This document shows, piece by piece, positions 33,401 through 41,976 of a stretch of 64,000 bases of DNA. The stretch's first letter is position 1. The number at the start of each line of letters is the position of its first letter. The notes beneath the pieces are model-generated. The model worked only from the letters and a program-made list of their open reading frames with translations, was not told where the DNA came from and did not search any database. The DNA comes from Bog-532 sp963732345 (GTDB taxonomy: Bacteria > Actinomycetota > Actinomycetes > Streptosporangiales > Streptosporangiaceae), in the NCBI GenBank assembly GCA_963732345.1, contig CAVSZI010000023.1, positions 124,001 through 188,000 of the forward strand. Direction: 5' to 3'. The translations under genes and the position numbers were made by a program.

Positions 33401-35173
33401 TTACAGGTCGAGGACCAGGTCGTCGCGTGGCTGCGAGCAGCAGATCAGTGCGCTGCCGTCGGCGGGGTCATCGACCGGGGCGGGGGCATAACTGACTGTT
33501 CCGGACATGACCGTTGTCTCGCAGGTGTGGCACACTCCGGCGCGGCATGACCAGCGCACCGGGACGTCACAGGCTTCGGCGAACTCGAGCAGGCTGGCAT
33601 AGCCGGGGTCCCAGCGCGCGTTCAGGTCGCTGCGCGCGAACGCGACCAGGGGGCCGCTGCCTGGCTGGCCGGCGGGCGGGTGCGGCCGGCGGGCGGCCGC
33701 GGGCGCGATGCCGGGTGTCTGCGCGGGCCCGGCGCCGAAGACCTCGGTGCGGATGCGGGCAGCCTGGAAACCGGCCGCGGCCAGGGCAGCGGACACATCC
33801 GCCATGAACGCGGGGGGTCCGCACAGGCAGGCATCGGCGTCGCCGGGCAGGTCCAGGGCGGCGAGGACCGGCGCCGACAGGCGTCCCGCCGTGTCGTAGT
33901 CGCGGCCCTGAATATCACCAGGGCCCGGGCTGCTGTAGCAGATGTGCCGGTGCGCGCTGGGCAGCGCGGCCAGCAGGGCGCGGGATTCGGCCGCGAACGG
34001 CTCATCGGCGCGGCGGCGCGCGCCGTGCAGCCACCAGATGTCCCGGCTGGACCGGGCCGCGGCCAGCGCGTGCAGCATGGCCAGCACCGGTGTCGCGCCG
34101 ACACCCGCGCTGATCAGCAGAACCGGCGCCTGGCCCGGGCGCAAGGTGAAGGTGCCGCGCGGCGCGGCTGCCTCCAGCAGGTCACCCGCCCGCACCCGGG
34201 TATGCAGGAACTGGCTGCCGGCGCCGTGTTCCTCCCGCTTGACGCTGATGCGGTAGTCGCGGGCGCCCGGGGGTCCCGACAGCGAGTAGCTGCGCAGCAG
34301 CGGCCGCCCGGCGGGGTCAGGGCGCAGGCGCAGGGTCAGGAACTGTCCGGGCAGGGCGGCCGGCACGCTCCCGCCCCCGGGATCGGCCAGGTGCACCGAG
34401 ATCACCGTCTCGCTCTCCCGGCTGATTCCGGTCACGGCGAGCGGCCGGAACCCGGGCCAGGCCGGCGGCGGGCTCGCTTCGGTTAGGCCCGCGTTGCCGG
34501 CGGCCTGCCCGGGCTGGTCGAGCATCTCCTGGAACGAGGCCTTCCAGCCGGCGCTGAGCGCCGGGATGCGCAGCGCGCGCAGCACCTGCTGCCGGGGATG
34601 CCCGGGCAGGTACAGCAGGGCGTCCATCTCCGCGACCGTCATGCCTTCCGGGCCGGAGGCGACCTTGATGATCTCGTCGCCTGCCTGAACCGGGCCCTCG
34701 GTCAGGACGCGGAAGTAGAACCCGGGCCGGTGATGGGAGACCAGCAGCGCGGGCATCTGGGGATCATCCATCCGGATGCCCACCCGGAAGCAGGTGACCC
34801 GCGGCTGGGTGACCTCGAACACCGCGTCGCCGATCTGGTACCGGTCGCCGATGCACACCTGATCGTCGGCGAGTCCCTGCACGGTGAAGTTCTCCCCGAA
34901 CTGCCCGTAGGTGAAGTCATCCCGGCCCAGCTGGTCCTGCCAGTACCGGTAGGACTCGATCTGGTAGACGAACACCGCGCGCTGCTGGCCGCCGTGCCCG
35001 GCCAGATCACCCTGCCCGTCACCGTCGATATTGAGGCGCCGCGCCATCCGCGGCCCGGCGACCGGCTTCTTCCACACCGCGGTGTGCACCGTTCTGCCGT
35101 GCCAGGTCACGTCCCGCGGCATCCCGGTATTGACCGACAGCAGAGCGCCGGCCCGCTGCCCCGAAGTCACCAC
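33401..35173 (-). CDS. MOSC domain fused to ferredoxin reductase and 2Fe-2S ferredoxin
   Basis: A 590-residue three-part fusion. The YiiM-like MOSC domain (about 1-215, with LAGHGGQQRAVFVYQ, GQFGENFTV and the presumed molybdenum-site Cys in QPRVTCFRVG) is followed by a phthalate-dioxygenase-reductase-type FAD/NAD domain (about 240-480, RSYSLSGPP, GAGSQFLHTRV, LISAGVGATPVLAML). A plant-type 2Fe-2S domain completes it (RAGVCHTCETTV... ICCSQP, four Cys). MOSC proteins reduce N-hydroxylated compounds with such electron donors, so the fusion is a self-contained reductase chain. All cofactor motifs appear intact. Confidence 0.92.
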   Translation of the reverse strand: MVTSGQRAGALLSVNTGMPRDVTWHGRTVHTAVWKKPVAGPRMARRLNIDGDGQGDLAGHGGQQRAVFVYQIESYRYWQDQLGRDDFTYGQFGENFTVQGLADDQVCIGDRYQIGDAVFEVTQPRVTCFRVGIRMDDPQMPALLVSHHRPGFYFRVLTEGPVQAGDEIIKVASGPEGMTVAEMDALLYLPGHPRQQVLRALRIPALSAGWKASFQEMLDQPGQAAGNAGLTEASPPPAWPGFRPLAVTGISRESETVISVHLADPGGGSVPAALPGQFLTLRLRPDPAGRPLLRSYSLSGPPGARDYRISVKREEHGAGSQFLHTRVRAGDLLEAAAPRGTFTLRPGQAPVLLISAGVGATPVLAMLHALAAARSSRDIWWLHGARRRADEPFAAESRALLAALPSAHRHICYSSPGPGDIQGRDYDTAGRLSAPVLAALDLPGDADACLCGPPAFMADVSAALAAAGFQAARIRTEVFGAGPAQTPGIAPAAARRPHPPAGQPGSGPLVAFARSDLNARWDPGYASLLEFAEACDVPVRWSCRAGVCHTCETTVMSGTVSYAPAPVDDPADGSALICCSQPRDDLVLDL

Positions 35174-35185
35174 CAGCTCACCTTC

Positions 35186-35290
35186 TCACGCAAGCGGCCA
35201 GCCCGACCGCGCCGCGCCGAGTTCGGCCGCAGCGTGCTGCAGCCGGCCGGGGTTGCGGCCGGCGAGGATGACGGTTTGCCAGCTTAGGTG
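35186..35290 (-). pseudogene. Short-chain dehydrogenase fragment
   Basis: The minus strand encodes about 32 residues (QTVILAGRNPGRLQHAAAELGA...) matching the beta2-alpha3 part of an SDR Rossmann fold (VxLAGRNxxRLxxAAAELGA), then stops. Neither the GxxxGxG turn nor a catalytic region is attached. Confidence 0.55.
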
Positions 35291-35299
35291 AACAGGATA

Positions 35300-35440
35300 A
35301 TGGATCGTGACGCCAGGACCCGGGCCCGGCTGGAGCGGCACTGGAAGGCCCCCGACCGCGGCGACATCGACACCGAGCACGCGATCTACGCTGCCGACGC
35401 GGTTCTGGACTACCGTGAGCCGCAGCACTCCGGGCTGCCG
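35300..35440 (+). pseudogene. NTF2-like protein, N-terminal fragment
   Basis: ATG 35300 begins MDRDARTRARLERHWKAPDR, then DIDTEHAIYAADAVLDY, the start of a common actinobacterial NTF2-like family (normally continuing PQSGERIRG). Homology ends at about 35430. The frame runs on by chance into the next VOC gene. Confidence 0.6.
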
Positions 35441-35569
35441 GACCGCGGACCAGCGAACCGGCCAGGGTCTTCACCGGCGCGTCCGGCCACCCCAGGCATG
35501 ACCGTAGATGCCAGACCAAGCCCGGCGGCACCGGCACGGGTCAGCGGCACCAGGAGAGGAGCCAGGGAC

Positions 35570-35968
35570 ATGGACATGAAACTCGAGGTCGTGGTGGTGC
35601 CCGTCTCCGACGTGGACCGGGCCAAGGACTTCTACCAGGCGCTGGGGTGGCGGCTGGACGCCGACTTCGTCACCGCTCCGGACTTCCGGGTGATACAGAT
35701 GACCCCGCCCGGCTCGGCCTGCGACGGCAACAGCTGGTTCGTCCAGGAGGTCACCACCCGCCTGCCCGGCCGGGCGACGTCCGCGCTCGCAGCCTACGAC
35801 TCCGTGGCCGGGCTGGCCGGTGCGCTGCGCCGCGCGGCGGCCGCGCACGGCAAACACGAGGAGGAGACCAGGCAGCCCGACCCGGACTGGCCCGACTGGT
35901 ATGCCCAGTACATGGCGGACGAGTCCGCCGGGCAGATGAGGGCGGAAGGGGAGGCGGGTGGGGCATGA
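35570..35968 (+). CDS. VOC family protein with internal deletion
   Basis: ATG 35570 follows ggagaggagc, giving 132 residues. The first half is a normal VOC module (KLEVVVVPVSDVDRAKDFYQALGWRLDADFV... RVIQMTPPGSAC). The text then jumps to DGNSWFVQEVTTRLPGR, normally the end of the second module, followed by a helical tail with DPDWPDWYAQYMADESAG. About 50 residues, including most of the second beta-alpha unit, are missing in frame. The protein may be made but is unlikely to bind metal normally. Its stop overlaps the next gene's ATG. Confidence 0.65.
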   Translation: MDMKLEVVVVPVSDVDRAKDFYQALGWRLDADFVTAPDFRVIQMTPPGSACDGNSWFVQEVTTRLPGRATSALAAYDSVAGLAGALRRAAAAHGKHEEETRQPDPDWPDWYAQYMADESAGQMRAEGEAGGA

Positions 35969-37327
35969 ACGGCTATGACTACGACGTGATCGTGGTGGGG
36001 GCCGGCTCGCCGGGTGAGCATTGCGCCGGCGAGCTGGCCGACGGCGGGCTGCGGGTGGCGGTGGTGGAGCGGGAGCTGGCCGGAGGCGAGTGCTCGTACT
36101 GGGCGTGCATCCCGTCCAAGACGCTGCTGCGCCCCGGCGAGGCGGCGCATGACGCGCGGGAGGCAGCGGCCACCGCGCAGGTCGATGCCGAGGCCGCACT
36201 GGCCTACCGGGACTTCATGGTCGCCGGCTACTCCGACGCCGGGCAGGTGCAGTGGCTGGCGGGCAAGGGCATCGACCTGATCCGCGGCACCGGCAAGCTG
36301 GCCGGGCCGGGCGTGGTCGAAGTCGACGGCATCCGGCACACCGCCCGGCACGTGGTGGCGGCGACCGGCTCGGACCCGGTCATACCGCCCGTCCCGGGCC
36401 TGCGCGAGCTGGACGGCGTGTGGACCAACCGCGAGGTGACCGGCATGAAGGCCGTCCCGCGCCGCCTGCTGATCCTGGGCGGCGGGCCGGTGGGCGCCGA
36501 GATGGCCCAGGCCGTGCGCCGACTGGGCGGCGAGGTCACCCTGGTCGAGGCGGCCGGGCACGTGCTGGCCCGCGAGCCCGCGCCACTGGGCCACGCACTG
36601 GGCGAGGTGCTGCGCGCCGACGGCATCGAGCTGATCCTGGGCGTGACCGCGACCGCCGCGCGGCGCGACGGCCCGGACTACCTCCTGACCCTCGAAGACG
36701 GCCGTGAGCTGCGCGGCGACCACCTGCTCGCCGCCACCGGCAGGCGCCCGCGGCTGCCCGCCGGCCTGGACACGGTCGGCGTCACCGCCGGCCCGCACGG
36801 CATCGCAGTCGACGCGCACCTGCATGCGGGCGAGCGGCTGTGGGCGATCGGCGACGTCACCGGCATCCGGCTGCTGACCCACGTGGGCAAGTACCAGGGC
36901 GAGGTGGTCGCGGCGAACATCCTCGGCGAGCCGCGCGAGGCCCACTACGAGGCCATCCCAGAACGTGGTCTACACCGACCCGCAAGCCGCCGCGGTCGGC
37001 GCCACCAAAGCCCCGTTCAGCGTGACCGCTCCGGTGTCCGAGGTGGCCAAGACGGCCACCTACACGCACGCCTACGCCACCTTCAACGGCTTCGTGACCC
37101 TGCTGTCCGACGGCGAGCACCTGACCGGCGCCTACGCGCTCGGCCCCGAGGCAGGGGAATGGATGCAGCAGGCCACCCTGGCCATCCGGGCCCGCGTCCC
37201 GCTGCCGGTGCTGCGCGATGTCATCCAGCCCTTCCCCACCTTCTCCGAGATCTACGTGACCGCGCTCAAGTCGCTGCACAGCCAGATCACCGCCGCCAGC
37301 CCGCCAACCGGGGCGGCATCGCCATGA
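35965..37327 (+). pseudogene. Mercuric-reductase-like NAD(P)/FAD disulfide oxidoreductase, one-base frameshift
   Basis: From ATG 35965 (ATGA overlap with the VOC gene) the frame gives DYDVIVVGAGSPGEHCA, redox-active Cys43 and Cys48 (GGECSYWACIPSK), GGGPVGAEMAQA (NAD site) and WAIGDVTG (FAD site). The dimerisation domain then falls into another frame (VVYTDPQAAAVGA... PFPTFSEIYVTALKSL) ending at 37327. One extra base near 36958-36962 (catcccagaacg) explains this; repaired length is about 453. The C-terminal His of the usual His-Glu pair is Phe (PFPTFSE), so it belongs to a non-canonical subgroup. Confidence 0.8.
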
Positions 37328-37445
37328 ACCAAGGCCGCTCCGCGACCCGCGCCCAGAGCGCCGGCGAACGGCTGCGCCGTGCCGTGCCCAGGCCCGGCGG
37401 CACCGTGACCGGCCGCCGACACCGGCCACCGGGAGGAAACCCCCT

Positions 37446-37592
37446 CAGGGGCGCGCCCTCGGCCTGTGGCGAGCCCGAGACGCCGCCGAGATGCAGGCGA
37501 TCCTCGAATCGCTGCCGCTGTACGGCTGGATGACCGCGGTGACCACGCCGCTCACCGGGCACCCGAGCGACCCGGCGATCGCAAGGAGCTGA
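37446..37592 (+). pseudogene. Muconolactone-isomerase-like C-terminal fragment
   Basis: The frame reads QGRALGLWRARDAAEMQAIL, then ESLPLYGWMTAVTTPLTGHP, and stops four bases before the SDR start. This is the C-terminal half of a ferredoxin-like muconolactone delta-isomerase-family protein (GLWxxxxxxEMxxILxxLPLxxWMTxxxTPLxxHP). The N-terminal half and start are replaced by an Arg/Pro-rich sequence without similarity. Confidence 0.65.
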
Positions 37593-37595
37593 CCG

Positions 37596-38300
37596 ATGCA
37601 GAAGGTAGCCATCATCACCGGAGGCTCTCAGGGCATCGGCGCCGGCCTGGTCTCCGGGTACCGTCGGCAGGGCTGGGCGGTAGTGGCGAACGCCCGAACG
37701 ATCACGCCGTCGCAGGACCCGGAGGTGGCCGCCGTCGACGGGGACGTGTCCGAGCAGGCCACCGCCGAGCGCATCGTCGGCGCCGCGCTCGGGCGCTTCG
37801 GGCGCGTCGACACCCTGGTCAACAACGCCGGCGTGTTCATCTCCAAGCCGTTCACCGACTATACGGCGGATGACTACGCCCTGGTGGTCGGCGTCAACCT
37901 CACCGGGTTCTTCTGGCTGACCCAGCGCGTCATCGCCGAGATGCTGAGCCAAGGTGGCGGCCACGTGGTCAACATCAGCGCGGCGGTCGCCAACTACCAG
38001 GTCGCCAGCGCGCCCTCGGTCCTGACCGCGCTCACCAAGGGCGGCCTCGCGGCGGCGACCCGGTCACTGGCGGTCGAGTACGCCTCCCGCGGCATCCGGG
38101 TCAACGCCGTCGCACCCGGCGTGATCCAGACGCCGATGCACCCGCCGGAAAGCTACGCCGACCTCGGCGACCAACTGCCCCCGATGGGGCGGGTCGGCCA
38201 GATCAGCGACATCGTGGACGGCATCTTGTTCCTGGAGGCATCGCCGTACATCACCGGCGAGATCCTGCACATCGACGGCGGCCAGACCGCCGGTCACTAG
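37596..38300 (+). CDS. Short-chain dehydrogenase/reductase with a non-canonical active site
   Basis: The 234-residue Rossmann protein has TGGSQGIGAGL (cofactor loop), NNAGV, HVVNISAAVAN and VAPGVIQTPM, and ends ITGEILHIDGGQTAGH. In the usual YxxxK site the sequence is SVLTALTKGGL: the Lys is kept but the Tyr position is Thr, and the catalytic Ser region is NISAAVANYQ. Start ATG 37596 follows aaggagctgacc. It is reductase-like, but the mechanism may differ. An orphan copy of its tail appears twice in the inverted duplication. Confidence 0.85.
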   Translation: MQKVAIITGGSQGIGAGLVSGYRRQGWAVVANARTITPSQDPEVAAVDGDVSEQATAERIVGAALGRFGRVDTLVNNAGVFISKPFTDYTADDYALVVGVNLTGFFWLTQRVIAEMLSQGGGHVVNISAAVANYQVASAPSVLTALTKGGLAAATRSLAVEYASRGIRVNAVAPGVIQTPMHPPESYADLGDQLPPMGRVGQISDIVDGILFLEASPYITGEILHIDGGQTAGH

Positions 38301-38770
38301 GGCCGCGGATCCGGCTGCCCGAGGGCCGACAGCGCCCCGCGCAGTTCCCGGCGCGATCCGATGTCCAGCTTGGTGAATATCTTGCGCAGGTGCCATTCGA
38401 CGGTCCGGGCGAACAGGAACAGCCGGACGAGGTGAGTCATGAAGCGGTCGAGGGCGCCGTGCCAATGCCCCTCGCCGGCCGGCGAGACCACGGTGTCGCC
38501 CGGATGCATGGTCAGGACTTGGCCGTCGCGCGTCTGGACGACACCCAAGCCTTCTGTGACGTGCAGGGCCTGGCCCAGGGCGTGGGAGTGCGAGGCGGTA
38601 CGGGCGCCGGGCGGGAACCGTACGGCGCCCATCCTAAGGGTTGACCCCACACCGTCGCCGACCATAACGTCGGCTGCAGACCCCGTGGTAAGCGGGGTGT
38701 GAGACCCAACCAGTGGAGGTGCCAGGTGGCCGAGTTCCCACCGCCCCCCGAGGGAATTGTGCTGGCCCAC
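38297..38770 (-). pseudogene. Chimeric remnant: cupin core joined to a LuxR-type HTH tail
   Basis: One open frame joins a cupin (GSTLRMGAVRFPPGARTASH, ALGQALHVTEGLGVVQTRDG, HPGDTVVSPAGEGHWHGA) to FARTVEWHLRKIFTKLDIGSRRELRGAL, the end of a LuxR/GerE recognition domain. The join is at RFMTHLVRLFLF: the cupin lacks its last strand and the HTH lacks its first two helices. It ends 4 bp inside the SDR stop (convergent). The N-terminus runs into the inverted duplication and has no ribosome-binding site. Most likely a recombination scar, though it is an open frame. Confidence 0.65.
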
Positions 38771-39196
38771 TTCATCGTCTCGGACGATGTCGAGCGCTCT
38801 CGGCGCTTCTACACCGAGGTACTCGGCGGCAGGGTGGTCTTCTCCGGCCCCGGAGGGCTGACCTATGTCGCGCTATCCAACAGCTGGATCATCATCAATG
38901 CCGGCGGCGACCCGACCGACGACAAGCCTACGGTCATCCTGGAGACGCCACGCGATCCCGACCGGGTCAGCAGCTTCCTCAATATCCGGGTCAAAGACAT
39001 CCAGGCCGTGTACGCCGAATGGAGCGCCCGGGGTGCTCAGTTCCTGACGCCGCCGAAACAGCACCAGTACGAGATCCGTTGCTACATCCGCGATCCCGAC
39101 GGTCATCTGATCGAAGTGGGGCAGACCACGGACCCAGAGGGGGACTGGTCGCCCGCTCACTGGCCATCGGGTACGTCCGGCGGGGAGTCTGAGTGA
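38726..39196 (+). CDS. VOC (glyoxalase/bleomycin-resistance) family protein, right copy
   Basis: GTG 38726 follows gtggaggtgccag, giving 156 residues. Compared with the left copy it differs at about nine positions, for example IVLAHF against IALTHF, FSGPGGLTYVAL against YSGPGGPTNVAL and AGGDPTDD against AGGGPTDD. The changes spare the EIRCYIRDPDGHLIEVGQT end, which suggests both copies remain under selection or split recently. Confidence 0.85.
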   Translation: MAEFPPPPEGIVLAHFIVSDDVERSRRFYTEVLGGRVVFSGPGGLTYVALSNSWIIINAGGDPTDDKPTVILETPRDPDRVSSFLNIRVKDIQAVYAEWSARGAQFLTPPKQHQYEIRCYIRDPDGHLIEVGQTTDPEGDWSPAHWPSGTSGGESE

Positions 39197-39255
39197 ATGC
39201 CGGGATCACCGGCGAGATCCTTTACATCGACGGTGGCCAGTCCCCCGGACACTGA
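39193..39255 (+). pseudogene. Orphan SDR C-terminal tail, right copy
   Basis: GTG 39193 overlaps the VOC stop, and the frame reads NAGITGEILYIDGGQSPGH then TGA. It is the same fragment as in the left copy with one residue changed (His to Tyr). The ATG/GTG overlap could even allow translation of a 20-residue peptide, but no function is likely. Confidence 0.75.
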
Positions 39256-39388
39256 GATCGCTACCAGCCATTTCCGGCAAGGCCGCACTTCCCCGCCGTT
39301 CCCCCCTCTCAGCGAGCCGCTGCGAGACCCCTCGGGCCGATGCTCCGGGCCGCCGCTGGTAGTACGTGACGCTGAGGAGGTTCCGGTC

Positions 39389-40024
39389 ATGACCACCGCG
39401 ATCATCGGCACTGGAGGGATCGGATCGGTCATCGCCCGCCAGCTCGCCTCAGGCGGCGAGACCCTGCGGCTCTCCAGCGCCGACAAGGAGTCGGCACGAA
39501 CGCTGGCTGCACAGATCGGCCGCGCTGCGGTCGTCGCCGCCGGCAACCGCGACGCGTTGCAGGGCGCCGATGCCGTCGTCCTTGCGCTGCGGTTTACCGT
39601 GCTGAAGGGCGTCATCGACGAGATCGCCGGCCCGCTGACCGGCAAGCTCGTGGTCGTTCCGAGCAACCCGGTAAGCACCGACGCGCAAGGTAACGTCTCA
39701 CGTCTCCTGCCGAAAGGGCAATCCTCTGGCGAGGTCGTAGCCGGGTGGTTGCCGGCGTGGGCGCGCTTGGCCATGGCGTTTGGAACCCTGTCGGGCGATC
39801 TCTTCGAGTCCTCTAGCAACCGGTCACCGGAGCCGGCGGTCCTCTTCTACGCGACCGACGACGACCGTGCTGGCGAGCAAGTCGAGCGGTTGATCCGAAC
39901 GGCCGGCTTCGAGCCGGTGAAGGCCGGCGGGATCAAACAGTCCGGCCGACTCGAGGTGGGCGGCGACCTTCACGATCTCGTAGTCGGCCCCGCACAGGCC
40001 CGGTCATTGATCGGTGCGGCCTGA
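39389..40024 (+). CDS. NADPH-dependent F420 reductase-like NAD(P)-binding protein
   Basis: ATG 39389 follows gctgaggaggttccgg, giving 211 residues. The N-terminus TTAIIGTGGIGSVIARQLASGG is a GxGxxG dinucleotide fold. LSSADKESARTLAAQIG, ADAVVLALRF and VVPSNPVSTDAQGNV follow the pattern of Fno/NADP oxidoreductase-coenzyme-F420 proteins, and HDLV near the end matches the conserved helix. It may reduce F420 or another substrate; the F420-specific residues cannot be verified here. Confidence 0.8.
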   Translation: MTTAIIGTGGIGSVIARQLASGGETLRLSSADKESARTLAAQIGRAAVVAAGNRDALQGADAVVLALRFTVLKGVIDEIAGPLTGKLVVVPSNPVSTDAQGNVSRLLPKGQSSGEVVAGWLPAWARLAMAFGTLSGDLFESSSNRSPEPAVLFYATDDDRAGEQVERLIRTAGFEPVKAGGIKQSGRLEVGGDLHDLVVGPAQARSLIGAA

Positions 40025-40322
40025 TCGCTTCGCCGCCCTGGCCGGGGGCACCTCTTCGGCTGGGCCTTCGCCCAGATGGTCTTGACGGCGCTGACCATCG
40101 CGGTGTCGAACGGCACGGACAGTGGTATCGAAGACGAGGTCTTTCATCAGCCAGATACGAACGTCGTCCGCTCTCAGGCGCGTAGCCGCACAGATCACCC
40201 GCTTCGGCGCGGCACTGTCCGGCTACCCTGGTGACCAGATTGCCGACCATATCGGCGGATCAGGAGCGGCGTAGCTCTGCGCGCAGTCACATTCCGTGAT
40301 CGGATCGCCCGTCTGGTAACTG
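40025..40322. other. Gene-free stretch
   Basis: No frame shows a plausible start with family similarity. The sequence downstream of the reductase has no obvious terminator hairpin with T-run. Probably remnant DNA of the mosaic region. Confidence 0.35.
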
Positions 40323-40553
40323 TTAATGGCCGTCGGCGGCCAGATCCACGATCCAGATCAGCGCCAACACAAGGACCGGCGCATGATTGAGCAGCCGGAG
40401 GAGAGCGGGATGCTCACGGAGCCTTGCCGAAGCGTCCTCACAGAATCCGGCCGCTGGATCTCCAAATAGCGAGGTCGCTAACACCCGGACGGGCGGACGC
40501 TCTTCTGCCAGCGATGCTGGGCAGGTGTCCCTTTGGGGCCAAGGGCAGGTCAT
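40323..40553 (-). CDS. Small hypothetical protein with hydrophobic C-terminus (76 aa)
   Basis: ATG 40553 is five bases after the stop of the preceding reading frame (40559), suggesting translational coupling. The first 20 residues contain two Cys. The middle, VRVLATSLFGDPAAGFCED, is followed by an amphipathic stretch (LREHPALLRLLNHAP) and one probable membrane helix (VLVLALIWIVDLA). I do not recognise the family. A host-interaction or small membrane role is possible but unsupported. Confidence 0.4.
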   Translation of the reverse strand: MTCPWPQRDTCPASLAEERPPVRVLATSLFGDPAAGFCEDASARLREHPALLRLLNHAPVLVLALIWIVDLAADGH

Positions 40554-40558
40554 GTCTG

Positions 40559-40820
40559 TCAGTGACTCTGACCCGATTCCGCGAATAACGCGGTGAGCTG
40601 GTCCGTGCCTCCGTGAATGATCTTGATGCGCCAGGATTCCTTGCTCGCGGCGAGCAGCGCCCCCCACATCCAGCTCATCGAACGGCAGGGCCCGCTGGTC
40701 CGGGTGCAGGGTCCGGCGGCGCGGTGACCGCGGGTCGGCGGAAACGTGCTGTGGATTCTGAGCCTGTTGAACTAGTGCCCCGTAGTCGGTGAGCCATCTG
40801 AAGGCATCGCCTGGATCCAT
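40559..40820 (-). pseudogene. Hypothetical gene, probably frameshifted
   Basis: ATG 40820 starts MDPGDAFRWLTDYGALVQQA. The coding character switches frame near 40680, where the second frame reads WGALLAASKESWRIKIIHGG and TDQLTALFAESGQSH to a stop at 40559. Together they would make a protein of about 87 residues. The family is not recognised. It precedes the small hydrophobic ORF with a 5-bp gap. Confidence 0.4.
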
Positions 40821-40912
40821 GACGGGCAAGTCTAGTGAGCAACAGCGACTACCAGCCTGGATCCAGCCGGCGAGTACAGTCACGACTGCCCGTCGGCAAG
40901 GACGTGGCTAAG

Positions 40913-41800
40913 TCAGCCCATCAGCGAGTGACAGGCAATTGCGGCAGCGGCGACTACGTTGAGCGAGTCAACGCCCGCCGCCATGGCGGACGGGTGCATG
41001 GGGATGCATACTGGCTGGTCGGCCTCGTGAAGCCACCGGGATGACAGTCCGTCGCCTTCGGTGCCGAGCATCAGGGCGACGCGCTCCCCCATCGCTACCT
41101 TGTCGATCGCGGTAGCTGACTGGTCGGGAGTCAGCGCAAGGAGCCGGAAGCCTGCCGCGCGCAGCTCGGCCAGCCCCCCGTACCAGTCCGTCATGCGCGC
41201 GTAGGGGACCGCGAACACGGCCCCCATGGAGACCTTCACCGCGCGCCGGTAGAGCGGGTCCGCGCACCGTGGGGACAGGATCACGGCGTCTACACCGAGT
41301 GCCGCCGCGCATCGGAAGATGGCCCCAACGTTGCCGTGGTCGACGATGTCCTCAAGCACCAGGATCCGGCTCGCTGGCTTGGTGTGTTGTATAGCGCGGC
41401 CCACGTTGGTGTGGTCGATGATGTCCTCGAGGATCACCACGTTCCGCGCCCGGTCCAGCACCTCAGGCACGGCCGGCAGTGGGCGGCGGTCCATGGCGGC
41501 GAGCGCGCCGCGGTGCACGTGATAGCCGGTAAGCCGTTCAGCCACCTCGTCGGGCACGACGTAGGCCGGCCCGCCGCACACATCGGCCAGGCTCGCCAGG
41601 GCGGCAGCCTTCCGCTCGGTCGCGAGCAGCGAACGGACGGCGTAACCGGCCGCCACGGCGCGGTGGATCACCTTCTCCCCCTCGGCCATGAAAAGACCAT
41701 GGCTGGCTTCGAGGCTCTTACGCAGTTCCACATCGGTGAGCCGGGCATAGTCCGCCAGGCGCGGATCGGCGGCGTCTTGGACAAAAGTGAAACGTGGCAC
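40913..41800 (-). CDS. TrmH-family (SPOUT) RNA 2'-O-methyltransferase with internal duplication
   Basis: The 295-residue protein has an N-terminal substrate-binding domain (GLFMAEGEKVIHRAV) and a SPOUT knot (VDAVILSPRCADPLYRRAVKVSMGAVFAVP, LMLGTEGDGLSS, DSLNVVAAAAIACH). Motif 1 is duplicated: NVVILEDIIDHTNVG is followed about 25 residues later by ILVLEDIVDHGNVGAIFR. The second copy occupies the normal place, and the first is an in-frame insertion not expected in the family. It methylates rRNA or tRNA riboses. Start ATG 41800. Confidence 0.88.
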   Translation of the reverse strand: MPRFTFVQDAADPRLADYARLTDVELRKSLEASHGLFMAEGEKVIHRAVAAGYAVRSLLATERKAAALASLADVCGGPAYVVPDEVAERLTGYHVHRGALAAMDRRPLPAVPEVLDRARNVVILEDIIDHTNVGRAIQHTKPASRILVLEDIVDHGNVGAIFRCAAALGVDAVILSPRCADPLYRRAVKVSMGAVFAVPYARMTDWYGGLAELRAAGFRLLALTPDQSATAIDKVAMGERVALMLGTEGDGLSSRWLHEADQPVCIPMHPSAMAAGVDSLNVVAAAAIACHSLMG

Positions 41801-41976
41801 AACTTCAGTGTCGTGATTTCCGTCTGGCCTGTCGATTTAGGTGTTCCGGTATGCGACTTTCGCCGAAGTTAGCCAGGTTAGAGCGAATACTGCGGACGGG
41901 TTCCCTATGGACTATTCGCCTCCGTTGACGTAAGCAAATGGGGGAGCAGGTCTAGACCGTTGGGAGTGGTGGGTCT

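Larger units (their letters stand above)
38673..39298. repeat. Right copy of the inverted duplication
   Basis: It aligns end to end with the complement of 30088-30712. It contains the VOC gene and the SDR tail (39193-39255). Beyond gctgcagacccc on the left and cttccccgccg on the right the two loci are unrelated. Confidence 0.92.
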
